A stretch of 64,000 nucleotides of DNA from Paguma larvata. Lineage: Eukaryota; Chordata; Mammalia; Carnivora; Viverridae. Where the stretch lies: NCBI GenBank assembly GCA_030068075.1, contig CM057826.1, positions 62,221,312 to 62,285,311 of the forward strand, read 5' to 3'. The position numbers and the translations under genes were made by a program. How positions within the stretch are numbered: the stretch's first letter is position 1; each line of letters opens with the position of its first letter. The notes beneath the pieces were generated by a model. That model was not told the origin of the DNA. It saw nothing but the letters and a program-made list of their open reading frames with translations, and ran no database searches. Positions 49,201 to 59,052 of this stretch are shown one piece after another.

Positions 49201-52200
49201 ACACCACCCCACAGAGCAGCCCTGTGTCCCGCTGGGTTGGGGGTGCACTGCTTTCCTACAAGGATCAGAGTGAGACCTCAGGGAAAATGGAGGAACTGAA
49301 GCCATATTAGGACTTGCCAGCTTGTTCGGCTGGCAGTCCTTGGGGGTGATGTAGGCCATGAAGAAGGAAGAAACAGAACTGTATTAACTGAGTGAGTAGG
49401 TCCTTTCACACTCATGAACTAGTCCTCATAACAGCCCCTAGAGTGGGGACTACGACCCATCTTGCAGAATGAAGACGCTGAGGCCCAGAGAAGTCAAAGT
49501 CACGTGTGAAGCAGAGGCGGAGCTGGACTTGACTCAGAACTGTGCTCTTAGCCACCCCTGTGACTTCGGAAGCAGCTGGCCACATGCTTTGAGCCAGTAA
49601 TGCCATTCCAGGAAATCACCACCAGAAACTACCTCTAGTTAAGCGGGAGATGGCTTTGTTTTCAAAGATGTCTGTTGAAATGTTATTTAGAAAAAGCTGA
49701 AAGCAAAGGCAGACACTTGTGGGCTGCCCCGGGGAAGGACTGGAAAAGCCAAGAGCACCCCTCAGCACACACCAGTGTTGGGGAAGGAAGCAGCAGGTAG
49801 AAGTGGCTCTGTGTTGTGACAACAGTGACAGCCTCTGTAGGTGTGAGTGGCCAGGGCCAGAGAGGGAAGGTGAGAATAGAAAACAGTGGGCATCTTGGGG
49901 CGGGACCAGGTCTAAGCCCTGGCAGGTGCCCTGAACTCAGCTCTGCCTGAGCACAGGAGCTAGTGTCCTGGGGTTAGCTGAGGGCAGGGGGGACAGGAGA
50001 AAAGACGTGACAAGGAAAAGCTTGGGCAGCAGGGCCTTTGTGGAAATAGTGGTGTTGGTGCCAACACAATAAATCCAAGAGATGGGGAGTTGAGCTGGGC
50101 CGGCAGGCACACTGATCCAGGAAGCAAGATCTAAGATGGCTGCAGAGAAACAAGAAGGAGGTGGGGCTTCCTGAAATTGTATGACTAACTTCAGAGGCCC
50201 TGCCACAGGTCTGTGAGCCCCAGGTGTGCGCTCTGGGCTAGTTCCATCCTCTCAAAGGCCCTTTTTTCAGCTGCAAAGTGGACAGTGGTCTCTGAGGAGA
50301 CGCTGACAGAGTCTGTGCCTTGGGTCAGATGGGCTCTGGGGAGGCTGAACTGCGGGGGCTCCTGAGGTCTCTGGACTCAGAACTATCTCTGCCCACAGGA
50401 CATCAACGACAATCTGCCCATCTTCAACCAGTCCATCTATTACTTCTTGGTGAAGGAGAGAGACCCAGGTAAGTCCTTCCTGAGTCAGGCCAGCACTGGG
50501 CCTGGGGCCCAGGGAGGTGTCCGACCCCTCCCAGGGTGCAGCTGAGGGAGGTGAGAGCGGACGAAGCCAGGGGGCCGGGGGTCCCTGTGAACTCTGCCAT
50601 CACCCACAGGAGAGCTGGTGGGCGTGCTGATGGCCTGGGATGCAGATCAGACGGAAGCCAACAACCGCATCAGCTTCGGTCTCTCGGGGAGTGGTGCCAA
50701 CAACTTCGTGCTCCGGGGCTCGGTGCTGGGGGCCGGGTGGGCCGAGGGCCGCCTCTGGCTGCCCTCGGACGTGAGTCTGGACTACGAGACGCAGGCCTCC
50801 TTCAACCTGACGGCAAGCGCCGAGAACCCGGACCCCCAGGGCAGAGAGGCCACGGCGCAAGTCTTCGTGGCGGTGGAGGACGTGAATGATGAACCGCCCA
50901 CTCTGGACTCGGCCTCCCTCCGGGGCATCCGTGTGGCCGAGAATGGCTCGCAGCACGGCCTGGTGGCTGAGGTGGTCGCCCATGACGTGGATACCATGGC
51001 CCAGCTGGAGATACAGCTTGTGAACGTCATCTGCACCAAGGCCGGGGTCGACGTGGGCAGCCTGTGCCGTGGCTGGTTCTCCGTGTTGGCCAACGGCTCT
51101 GTGTTCATCAGTCAGAGTGAGGCCATTGACTACGAGACCTGTGACCTGGTCACGCTCGTCGTGCGGGCCTGGGACCTCACAACGGACCCCCGCTTCCAGG
51201 CCTACAGTGACAATGGTGAGGCGGCCTGGCAGGCTGTGGCACGGGGCCGTGGGCTGGGACCTACAAGGTCAGGGTTCGAATTCTGGCTTCAGCCCTTATC
51301 GGCTGTGCCACTGGGAAGGTTGTGACACCTCCTTAAGCCTCAGTTTACCCATCTGTCAAGTGGACTTGGGTAGTAGGTTGGCTGCGCAGATTAAAAGAGA
51401 ACACTCATGTAAAGTGTTTAGTGCAGTGCCTGGTTCAGAGTAAGCACTTAATTCATGCTATTATTCCGTGAGGCAGTGTAAAGGAAGGAACGTGCTTCGG
51501 AGTGCTTGCCTGCTACCTTTGATTATGATAGCAATAATAACCGCGTTAACGGCTAGCACATTTTGAGAACGTACTATAGCCAAGAGCTCTGCCAAGCATC
51601 TTATAAGCATTTCCTTGTTACTCCCACACAACCCATGGGCTAGGTGATCCCTATCTAATCTTATAGATGAGGAAACTGAGGCTCACAGTGGCCAGTTCAA
51701 TAACCTAGCTTACACAGCTAGCAAGTGTCAGGACACCGTTGGGGTCAGGTGGGACATACCCGGGCTGGGCTCGGTCCCAGCCTGACGCTCTTGCCGGATG
51801 ACCTTGGACGACTTGCTTACCTCTCAGCAGGGGAGAGGGCTGAGCATGGGAGATGCATGGGAGGGAGGCAGCTGGGAGCATGGCTGAGGCTTTCCAGGTC
51901 AGGCTGTGGCCTAGAGACCAGAACCAACCAACCTTGTTCCTCTAGGAAGCCTTGCCATCACCATCGAGGACATGAATGACAACGTACCCTATTTTCTGCC
52001 TGACAATAAGACTTTTGGTAAGCTGCCGCCCTTTCCTTCCATACTCTGCCAGAAGTACCTTTGGGCAGCTCCCACAGACCCTCCTCTGGGCCCTTAGAAA
52101 GAAAGGCCTCCAATCCTGCCTCTCTCCCAGGGTTTCAGAAGGAGGGGAGACCTGAGGTTTCACCCCAGCTCTGCCCCAACTCATAGCTGACCCTGGGCCA

Positions 52201-53568
52201 GTCCCTCCCTCTCTGGGCCTCAGTTTCCTCATCATCTGCGCACTGGGAGGCGGATAAGCTGCTAACTAACGGCTCAGAGGCCATTGTAATGGGGGTTTCT
52301 GGTGGTAAAGAGGTTGAGGGGAAGGTTGGGGGCATGAGTCCTGAGCTGGGCTTGTGGTCGGCACCTCAGACAAGTGGGCACGGGCCCCGACTCCACTGAC
52401 CCTTTCTTGTCCACATTTGTAGTTATCATCCCAGAACTTGTGGTGCCCAACCAGCAGGTGGCTTCCGTCCAGGTAAGTCCTTGGCTCCTGCCTTTGTCCA
52501 TCACGTTAGCCTCAGGAGACACAGGACCAAGGGCTCCGGGCCTTTCAGCTGCCCCCAACATGTTTTAACACTAGAAAGGAAATTTGTTGGCTCCAACACA
52601 TGAAAAGAAAACCCCGGGATGGGATTGAACACTTGCCTGACTGATATGATTAAGCTCCATTAATTGTCATTTAGTTTTTATAAAAATTTCATGACCATAA
52701 AAACCATTTGCAGGCTAGATTTTTTTTTCCCACTACACCAGAATTCTTGAGGAATACAGAGAAATCATAGCAACTGTAAATTAAATGAGCTCCTTGTAGA
52801 TAAGTAATTTTCAGAGTAAAATTGTAAAAATACGTTCAGTGTTTTATGGTGTTGGACGTGGATGTGTTTGCTAGAGGGTGCTGGCCACACCCCGCGGGAG
52901 GGTGAGGCCTGCCATGCAACCCTGGGGACCAGACCTGGCCTCTTACTGACCCGGGAGGCTGCCTGCCTTTCTGGAGTTCAGTTTCCCTCCTGGACAAGAA
53001 GTTGGCAGTTCCTGGCAGTAACCTCTTGGGGTTAAGAGACGAGTGGTACGCCTGCGCCAGTCCCTGTGCTGTGGAGGGCGCACGGGTGTTGGATGGAGAT
53101 GGATGCCCTGACCTTCCTGCTTAGAGCTGGGCCCTTCAGCGCACGGCGTCTCTCTCAGAGCTCCGGGTTCTTCTCTCAAAATGGGGATAGTAATTCTCCC
53201 TCTCCAGCTTCTTTCGAGCCTGAAAGAGTCTTCGGATCTTCAGTCAATTGCATTCCAATGTCACGAGTCTGGCCATCGCTTTGAACCATTTTCTTTAAAT
53301 TGGCTCTTTGTCGAAACGTAAACACCAGTTTTGGCCTCATTCTGAACAGTAGACTCATGGCTCTGAATGTTGGTATTTTTTTTCTCTAAAAGGCAGTAGA
53401 ATGAATAAAAATGTTTGCGCCCTCACCTCCATGCTTGTGGCCTAGCGTAGGGGAATTTGTACCTAGGTCAGTAAAGGCTGAAATGAGGTATCTAAATGAA
53501 GGTGCTTGGCACACAACAGGTGCTCAGGAAATTTGAGTGTCTCCGTGCTTGCATGTGTGTGTGAGTGT

Positions 53569-53601
<33 letters not shown>

Positions 53602-56600
53602 GCAGTGGGGGGGAGGGGAAGAAGGGCAGGATTTCCATGTGGGAAGGGCTTTGGGCAGTGACCCATTGAGTTAGGGGGCCAGAAGCAGGGACTTGTCCAA
53701 ACCTGGATTTGCAGAGCGAGCACATTGTCTCACAGGTTTGTTTGGTTGGGGTGGCCTGGAGAAGGCTGCTGGAGATAGTGGGAACAGCCTCCCAGGCCGC
53801 CTTAGCTGCTGATTCCGGCAGGGCGGGGGAGGGGAGGGGTGCCTGGCCTGGCCCCCAGGTGTTGTCTACTCTTCCTCCCAGGCCAAAGACGATGACACCG
53901 GGAACAACGGGGCCATCCTGTTCTCCATCGTCCAAGTGGATTTCATCGCCAAGGATGGGACCACGACCCCTTTCCAGGGCTTCTTCCGGGTCTCCACCTC
54001 ATCGGAGGCCAACGTGTTCACTGGCAACATTGAGTAACTGTGGGCAACTCCTGGATGGGGTCGGGGGAGCCAAGGGGGCCTCAAGACAGGGAGTTCCCCA
54101 GGCTGGCAGGTATATAAGTAGGTTCCAGAGGACTTCAGTTGGGTTCCAAGACTGAGCTGTGCTCTTCCATCTTTAATAGGCTGGTGACCAACCTTGATTC
54201 CACTCTCCAAGGCACCTACCAAGTGACAGTCCAAGCCCAGGACAGACCTTCTGCGGGTCCTGCTCTGGAAGCCAGCATCACCCTGAATGTGAGTGTTTGG
54301 CCCTGCCTCTAGTCCCCAGTGCCCTCTGCCTGCTCCCAGCTGCTTTGGGCCTCATCTTCCCCATGTGTTCCTCCTGTAGCTCTTCACCGTGGATCAGAGT
54401 TACCGTGTGAGGTTGCAGTTCTCCATGAACAAGGAGGAGGTGGGCGCCAACATGGAAGAGATTACAGCGTAGGTCTGGGGTACCCCGGGGGGCTGTGGGG
54501 AAGAACAGGGTCTGGGAGTCTGTCTGTTCCCTGACAAGACCTGGTTGGAATGTATATCAATTCTGTCCTGACCTACCCTTGATTTTGTCTCTGTCTTTCA
54601 TCCAGTACTTGTACCTGCACTTCCTTTCTCAATGCTCCTAGAAGCCTAGGGTTGGCTGGGTAGAGAGAGGTCTAAATAGGGCTGCCGTGTACAGTTGTGA
54701 AGGCTGTGCACTGCACAAGGGCATTCTGCTTGCTAAGTCATAAACCCAGCCCCAGAGGAAGGGGCTGCCATGTCTGATTTGCACAGAGGTGTTACCTGCT
54801 TAGCCAATGAAGCTGTCCAGAGAAGGTGCCCCTTTCTAATTAACACAATTCCTAATTTCACTGGCCACAGGCCTGTGCTAAGGCCCCTACCCCATGCCTC
54901 TGTGACATCTGCCCCCTTTTGTAGGGCCCTCATTCAGGCCACCAGGACTTCTGTCTACGTTGTGAGCATTCAGGACATAGAATCCACGACTCGGTGAGTG
55001 CCCATGGTCTCAGTGGTTGGAGTGAGGACAAGCAGCAGCAGCATGAGGGGCCTGCTGGGTGGTTCTGGGTTGTTTACTTTTCACCCCTGCCCCATTCCAG
55101 GGCCCGGGGCCGCTCCTACCTCGATGCGTATTTTGTCTTCTCGAATGGGTCCGCCCTGACACTTGATGAGCTGAGCCTGTGAGTGGGGCTGTCCTTGGGG
55201 CGGGCAGGAGGGTGAGCAGGGAGCCTGGGCGACGCCAATGTCCCTCGGGCCTGAGTGGGGCTCTGTGGCCAGGATGATCCGGAATGACCAGGACTCCCTG
55301 ACGTGGCTGCTGCAGCTGGGGCTCGTGGTGCTGGTGAGTGGTGGCATGGGGGAGGTAACAGGGGCGTCGGGAGGGGGAATGTCCACCCACACCCTCCCTC
55401 GCGCTCCTTCTCCAGGGCTCCCAGGAGAGTGAGGAGTCAGACCTGCCGAGGCTGCTCAGCAGTGTCATCATAGGATTGGGAGTGGCTTTGCTGCTGGTCA
55501 TCGTGATCATGACTGTGGCCCTTGTGTGTACCCGGAAGAGGTACTGCTCTCATCCCCCCTTCTGTCTTCAACCCCACCTTCCCCACCATCTAAGACATAG
55601 GGTGGGTAGAAAGAGCTCGGGTTTAGGCATCTGGTATATCTGGATTTAACCCCCAGAGGCCCGTGGTGACTACTTGGATGGGTCGTCTCTCCTTCCCTAA
55701 GCCTCAGTTCCTCATCTGCAGAGTGAGCACAACACTAGATGCCTCAAAGTGCACAAGGAAGCAGGGTGCATCTTGCAACGGGCGAGATGTCTGGCACACG
55801 TTATCCATTTAATAAATGCTGCTCCTTTTTCCCTTTCTGATATGTTTGGAGTCGGCGGTCACCTCTGTATTTGACTCCACGTCTTGCCACTGGCTAGCTG
55901 TGGCCTTTGGCAAATCATATCCTATCTCTGGTACCCTCCGTAAATGGAGCTAACACTCTCACCTGCCAGGGTTGTTGGGAAGGTCACACTCTCAGGGCCC
56001 TGCACTAGGCACACAGTGGGTGTGCAGGGAAAGTAGCGCCCCGCCTCCTCCTGGTTCTCCGCAGCTACCACCGGAAGCTTCGGGCTATGAAGGCTGCCAA
56101 AGAAGCCCGGAGGACAGCAGCCGGGGTGATGCCCTCAGCCGCTGCCATCCCTGGGACTAACATGTATACCACTGAGAAGTAAGCAGGGGTCAAAGGGTGG
56201 GTAAGAGGCCCCCTGCGTTGTCTGAGGCTCGCAACTGCTTAAACAGGCCTTCTCTCCAGGGCCAACCCTGTGCTGAACCTCACCACCCAGGATCTGAACT
56301 TCGAGTCCCTATCCTCCTCTAGTGACCTAGACCACATGAGGTGAGCAGTGGCCCGCACAGCCAGGCTGGGCCGTGGTGGAGGTGATGGTGCAGGTGGTGC
56401 TGGTGGTGGTGGTGGAGGTGGAAGTGATGGTGATGGTGGTGATGGTGGATATGGAGATGGTCGTCATGGTGATGGTGGTGTTGGTGGTGGTGGTGGTGGT
56501 GGTAGTGGAGGCAACGGTGGTACTTGGCCACAGACAGGGAAGACTGGGGTTGCTAACTCTCTGAGCCCCATCATCTCCCTTACAGCCTCAATTCCCTGGA

Positions 56601-57887
56601 TGACAACTCTGTGGACCTGGAAAAGGACAAGCATGAAATCAAGGCAAGATGAGGGATGAGTTGGTGACTGGGGCTTCTGACTTGGGGTCCTTCTCTGAAG
56701 GGGTGGGATTCAGGACGGAGCTGAAGGACCTGCTGATGTTATGGGCATGTCCCTGCACCAGGCCCCGGGAAGCCCCGTGGCTTTGGAACGAGGTCCAATG
56801 CTTACTCTTCTGCTCATTCACTGTGACTCTGGGTGGGCGACTTCCTTCCAGTTCTCAGTTTTCTCGTCTGTAAATGGGGACCAGAACACTAATCATGCAG
56901 GACTTTGGAAGGATGAAGTTTGAGTGGCTACAAAAAACCACCTGGCACAAAGCAAGCGCTAAAAGACCTGGTTCCCTCTGTTTATGCCCTTTCTGTGAAA
57001 GCTGGCAGGCTGTGGGGCAGAAATCCGGAGGTGAACATAACCTAGTAAAGGAGAGAAGGTAGGCTCGAATAATCAGCAGCGCCATCATCTGTTCAATAGA
57101 CGAGTTGGTTCAATCAGAGCCAGTTAGAGAGTGTGTGCCATAATGAACCGCAGGGGGGACCCTGGGTGGGCTGTGTCCCTCTGAGGGTGGCAGAAGGAGA
57201 TGCCAAATTCAACCGGAGGCAGCAATGGACAGGCTTTCGAGTCAACACAACCAGTGATCCCAACCCTGCTCTGCCTCTTCCTGGCCATGCGATCCCCCTG
57301 AGCCTCAGCCATCTGTAAAGTGAGGTACATGACCCCTCCCCCAGGAGGTTCCTGTGGGTACTTTAGGTAACGGCTGGACTGTGTCCCGCATGGCGCCTGC
57401 CTTGGGGTGCAGGTGGCAGGAGGCGGACGGGACTGGCTCCCTGGCACAGGACACGGGGCCTGGTATTATTCAGGATTGGAAGGAACCCCGAAGTGCTCCT
57501 GTGTCCATGGATCAGTGCAAAGGCCAGAGTAGACCCCCCTCCCTCAGGCCCACTCCTTCGCCTGAGTGCATCTGCACCAGCAGTGGCTGTGGCCAGTTCT
57601 GGGACACAGCCAGGAAACTGAGGCCCTAGGAGGAACAGGTGGGACCCCTGTAAAGGAGCCATCTGTCATGGTCTTGAAGGCCCACCCGCTCTGCTAAGGA
57701 CGGAGGGAATCACCCCATCTCATCTCTGCCTTCACACCCCCCCTCCTTCTCCCCACAGAAGGAGCCCCTACACAGTCCGATGGAGCCAGCTACGGAGCCG
57801 CTGAGTGTGGTGCTCTCAGGAAGGAAGATGAGCACAGATGGACAGTCCTCCTTCATCAATCCTGGCCTGGACACCACAGACCTGTGA
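34215..57887 (+). CDS. CDHR2: Cadherin-related family member 2 (protocadherin-24), 31 coding exons
   Basis: Every coding exon of the recalled human protein was found in order with frame-preserving junctions. The total is 3927 nt, 1308 residues plus stop (human recalled as 1310). Two ATGs sit in tandem at 34215 and 34218; the human start corresponds to the second. Residues 1 to about 21 are a signal peptide. Nine predicted extracellular cadherin repeats follow, with calcium motifs of the DxNDN type (DRNDN, DVNDH, DINDH, DVNDN, DINDN, DVNDE, DMNDN). A single membrane segment lies at about residues 1157-1178, then a tail ending TTDL, a PDZ ligand. The family member joins CDHR5 between brush-border microvilli and binds USH1C, with MYO7B and ANKS4B (established knowledge). 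Introns after exons 12 and 31 have GC donors. A noncoding first exon is expected upstream and was not located. Confidence 0.96.
36761..36893 (-). mobile_element. Truncated carnivore SINE lacking its tRNA-derived head
   Basis: The reverse copy has the T-rich tail, a long GA run and CAGAGCCTGATGCAGGGCTC, then stops at AACTCACGAACTAGAG. The reverse A-box end (GAGCCACCCAGGCGCCCC) is missing, so it is 5'-truncated. Confidence 0.82.
37130..37381 (+). mobile_element. Carnivore tRNA-derived SINE with target-site duplication
   Basis: It starts GGGGCGCCTGGGTGGCTCAG at about 37142, with a long CT run at about 37307-37332 and an A-rich tail. A perfect 12-bp duplication ATATCAATTTTA is at 37130-37141 and 37370-37381. 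Confidence 0.94.
39954..41676 (+). other. CDHR2 intron 6 with ancient repeats
   Basis: Two diverged repeats are visible. One at about 40190-40550 (containing GCTGGATCCAGGTACTCAAA) I cannot name. One at about 40740-41260 begins GAGCACCTTCTATGTGCCAG and resembles an L2/MIR-like or other medium-copy element. No exon was found. Confidence 0.5.
42125..42305 (-). repeat. MIR element upstream of CDHR2 exon 8
   Basis: A well-preserved reverse MIR: GAGTGCCCATGATGTGCC, AAAACTGAGGCTCAGAGAGG, then CAGAGCCAGGATTCGAACCC. It ends about 35 bp before the exon at 42342, so it supplies the upstream part of the acceptor region. Confidence 0.8.
43490..44130. repeat. G/T-rich, C-poor degenerate minisatellite in CDHR2 intron 12
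   Basis: About 640 bp in which sampled 60-base lines hold only about two to five C on the plus strand. Loosely repeated phrases such as GTACTGGGTGGT, GGTAGGTAATGTTGA and GGTGATATTGAGT recur at irregular 25-35-base spacing. It fills most of the intron that begins with the GC donor at 43408. Confidence 0.7.
44295..44316. repeat. Poly-C homopolymer (22 bases)
   Basis: An uninterrupted run of 22 C in CDHR2 intron 12, about 125 bp before exon 44442-44597. Its length may be unreliable in the assembly. Confidence 0.9.
45760..45945 (+). repeat. MIR element
   Basis: GAATCTGGGCTCTCCTCTGT, TGATCTTGAGAAAGTTAATC, CTCTCTGGGCCTCTGTCTCC, then CGGAAAATGAAGACC follow the MIR order. CCCGGCCCAGAGCGAGCCCT near the end corresponds to the usual GGCACAGAGTAAGC part. 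Confidence 0.7.
47281..47479 (-). mobile_element. Carnivore tRNA-derived SINE
   Basis: Reverse copy beginning AATGTTTATTTTTGAGAGAG and ending ACTAAGCCACCGAGGCGCCC. TTGCTTTTGAAT before and TTGTTTTTGAAT after may be its target-site duplication. It lies in CDHR2 intron 16. Confidence 0.9.
48205..48345 (+). repeat. MIR element
   Basis: GGTTAGAATTCTGGCTCAAT, TGTGTGACCTTAGGCAACCA, CTCCCTGTGCCTTCAAGTTC, CTCGTCTGTAAAAATGGTGA give a clear MIR core in CDHR2 intron 17. Confidence 0.78.
48369..48865 (+). mobile_element. MER2/Tigger1 DNA transposon remnant
   Basis: It begins GGTTAGCTCCCCTTAGCCAG, an eroded terminal inverted repeat. The right half (ATTGTTGTCAATCCCTTTCT, TGTGCCTAATTTATATACTA, ATCATAGGTATG, then GCATTCGTTGGGCTCTTGGA) follows the Tigger1/MER2 end as I recall it. 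It ends near ACTACTTACTGTA. This is the non-autonomous form with no transposase frame. It lies in CDHR2 intron 17. Confidence 0.75.
51255..51470 (+). repeat. MIR element just after the large CDHR2 exon 19
   Basis: AGGGTTCGAATTCTGGCTTC, GGCTGTGCCACTGGGAAGGT, CCTTAAGCCTCAGTTTACCC, ATCTGTCAAGTGGACTTGGG and AGTGCCTGGTTCAGAGTAAG make an almost complete MIR. It starts about 40 bp after the exon 19 donor. Confidence 0.82.
51595..51730 (-). repeat. MIR element
   Basis: Reverse MIR order: TTATAGATGAGGAAACTGAG, GCTCACAGTGGCCAG, TTACACAGCTAGCAAGTGTC. It lies in CDHR2 intron 19. Confidence 0.7.
52473..53881 (+). other. CDHR2 intron 21
   Basis: An AT-rich stretch (about 52560-52850), MIR-like text (about 52930-53230) and a GT microsatellite (53554-53601). 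No extra exon: exons 20-22 join in frame. Confidence 0.7.
53554..53601. repeat. (GT)n microsatellite
   Basis: A GT-rich run with two GA interruptions, then about 12 pure GT units. It lies in CDHR2 intron 21. Confidence 0.93.
55416..57887 (+). other. CDHR2: CDHR2 exon map, part 3: membrane segment and tail (exons 28-32)
   Basis: Exon 55416-55540 encodes the membrane segment (SVIIGLGVALLLVIVIMT) and the start of the basic CTRK stop-transfer patch. Exons 56065-56178, 56260-56340, 56586-56643 and 57759-57887 encode the tail. The tail has an alanine-rich basic part (MKAAKEARRTAAG), acidic serine-rich parts and the terminal DTTDL. The donor after 56643 is GC. Read-through there would add only two residues before a stop. 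Confidence 0.93.
56373..56522. repeat. GGT/GAT triplet-like repeat in CDHR2 intron 30
   Basis: About 150 bp of imperfect GGTGGT, GATGGT and GGAGGT steps, starting about 30 bp after the donor of exon 56260-56340. The poly-Gly/Val and antisense poly-His frames here are by-products of the repeat. Confidence 0.9.
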
Positions 57888-58040
57888 TGTCGCTGCCACA
57901 GGACCCTTGCTGCAGAGCCCCGCATGGGCTCCCGCTCTTCTGTTGCACCTTGGAAGAGGTCTTGTCCTCCCCAAATGACGCCTACCCCTCCCTGAACACG
58001 ACAATATACCATGCTGCTCTGTCCCCTTCTGCTTGTAGCC
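57888..58040 (+). other. CDHR2: CDHR2 3' untranslated region (short)
   Basis: After the TGA at 57885-57887 there is no canonical AATAAA on the plus strand before the GPRIN1 side begins. An AATATA variant at 58003-58008 could direct cleavage near 58025. In human the two genes are recalled to end tens of bases apart, which fits this geometry. Confidence 0.5.
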
Positions 58041-58049
58041 AATCACAGC

Positions 58050-59052
58050 TGACAACAGTTGGGGGAAATTTTTATTACCAATGTATATTGTGACAGTTTG
58101 TAGCCAAAAACTGTGGCTGGAGGGGTGGGGGAAAGGGGCATTGAGTGGTCACAAGGGATTCATGGGGCTCATAGCACAGGGGGGACGAGGGGTGGGAGAG
58201 GGCAGCCTTCGAAGGACAAGTGTGATTGTAGAATGAGCTCTCCGTCCTGCCCCCAATACCCAAGACCAGCTGTTCGGCTGCCTGGGACCCAAGACCTTCC
58301 ATGAGCTTCTGTCTGTGATTCCCAGACCTATCCGAAAGCCTCTGACCCTTCTGAGACTCTTACCACTGCGCTACCCGCCCTCCCCCCCCCCCCCGCCAGG
58401 GCACCCCTGCAGCTGCCTTCCCCCTGTCAGGAATTGTGAACAAGTGTCCAGGGAGGGTGGACATAGGGCTGGGGACTGGGCCAGGTGAAAGGGAGACAGG
58501 GATTGGGGATGACTACCAGCATGCAAGACAGGCCCGGGCCATGGGAGCCAGCCCACTGCATGGACACACACTCACGCTCTTCCAGGGGCCTCACGTTTGG
58601 AGCCTTGCACACTCAGGGATCTCACACACCAACCCTTGCACACTTGGAGCTTTTGTACAGTCTCTCCTGTTCTGGGGACCGGGCGACCACTGGAGACTTC
58701 AGCCTACCAATCCGGACATCTCAGGAGCCTGCCTCAGCTCTCACGGCTGGGCCTGCTGAGCAGGTCCCCGAGGTCACCCAGTGTGACGGGGAGGGAGTGG
58801 AGCTGAGAGCTGGAAGGGGACGGAGGGTGTCAGGGCTGGGTTCGCGGTCTCATGACCACGAGGGGATTGGGGAGCGAGAGTTCATTAGTGTGGTTGGCAG
58901 GGGAGGTTGCTGGAAAGAAAAGGATGAGAAGGCCCTAGAGGCTGCCCGTCCCTCGGGGGGCCTCCCGCCCGTAGGGGATCCCTTCTAGGAGCGTGGGGTC
59001 AAGAAGGGAACCTGAAAAGGTTGGAAACCCGGGCGTACAAAAGGGGAGGAGA
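58050..59052 (-). other. GPRIN1: GPRIN1 3' untranslated region
   Basis: A minus-strand AATAAA lies at 58071-58076, so cleavage is expected near 58050, giving a UTR of about 1 kb. The stretch has no exon structure, and no SINE is seen in it. A C-run lies at about 58383-58394. Confidence 0.7.

Larger units (their letters stand above)
44442..55333 (+). other. CDHR2: CDHR2 exon map, part 2 (exons 13-27)
   Basis: Coding exons: 44442-44597, 44680-44841, 45116-45177, 45444-45687, 47843-48082, 50399-50468, 50610-51215, 51946-52017, 52423-52472, 53882-54033, 54180-54288, 54380-54468, 54925-54993, 55101-55178 and 55273-55333. They encode the remaining cadherin repeats and the membrane-proximal region. 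Exon 50610-51215, at 606 bp, is by far the largest. All introns here start GT and end AG. Confidence 0.93.

Noticed and set aside
56319..56659. Poly-His (minus) and poly-Gly/Val (plus) frames as small proteins
   Set aside because: They are translations of the GGT/GAT repeat within CDHR2 intron 30.
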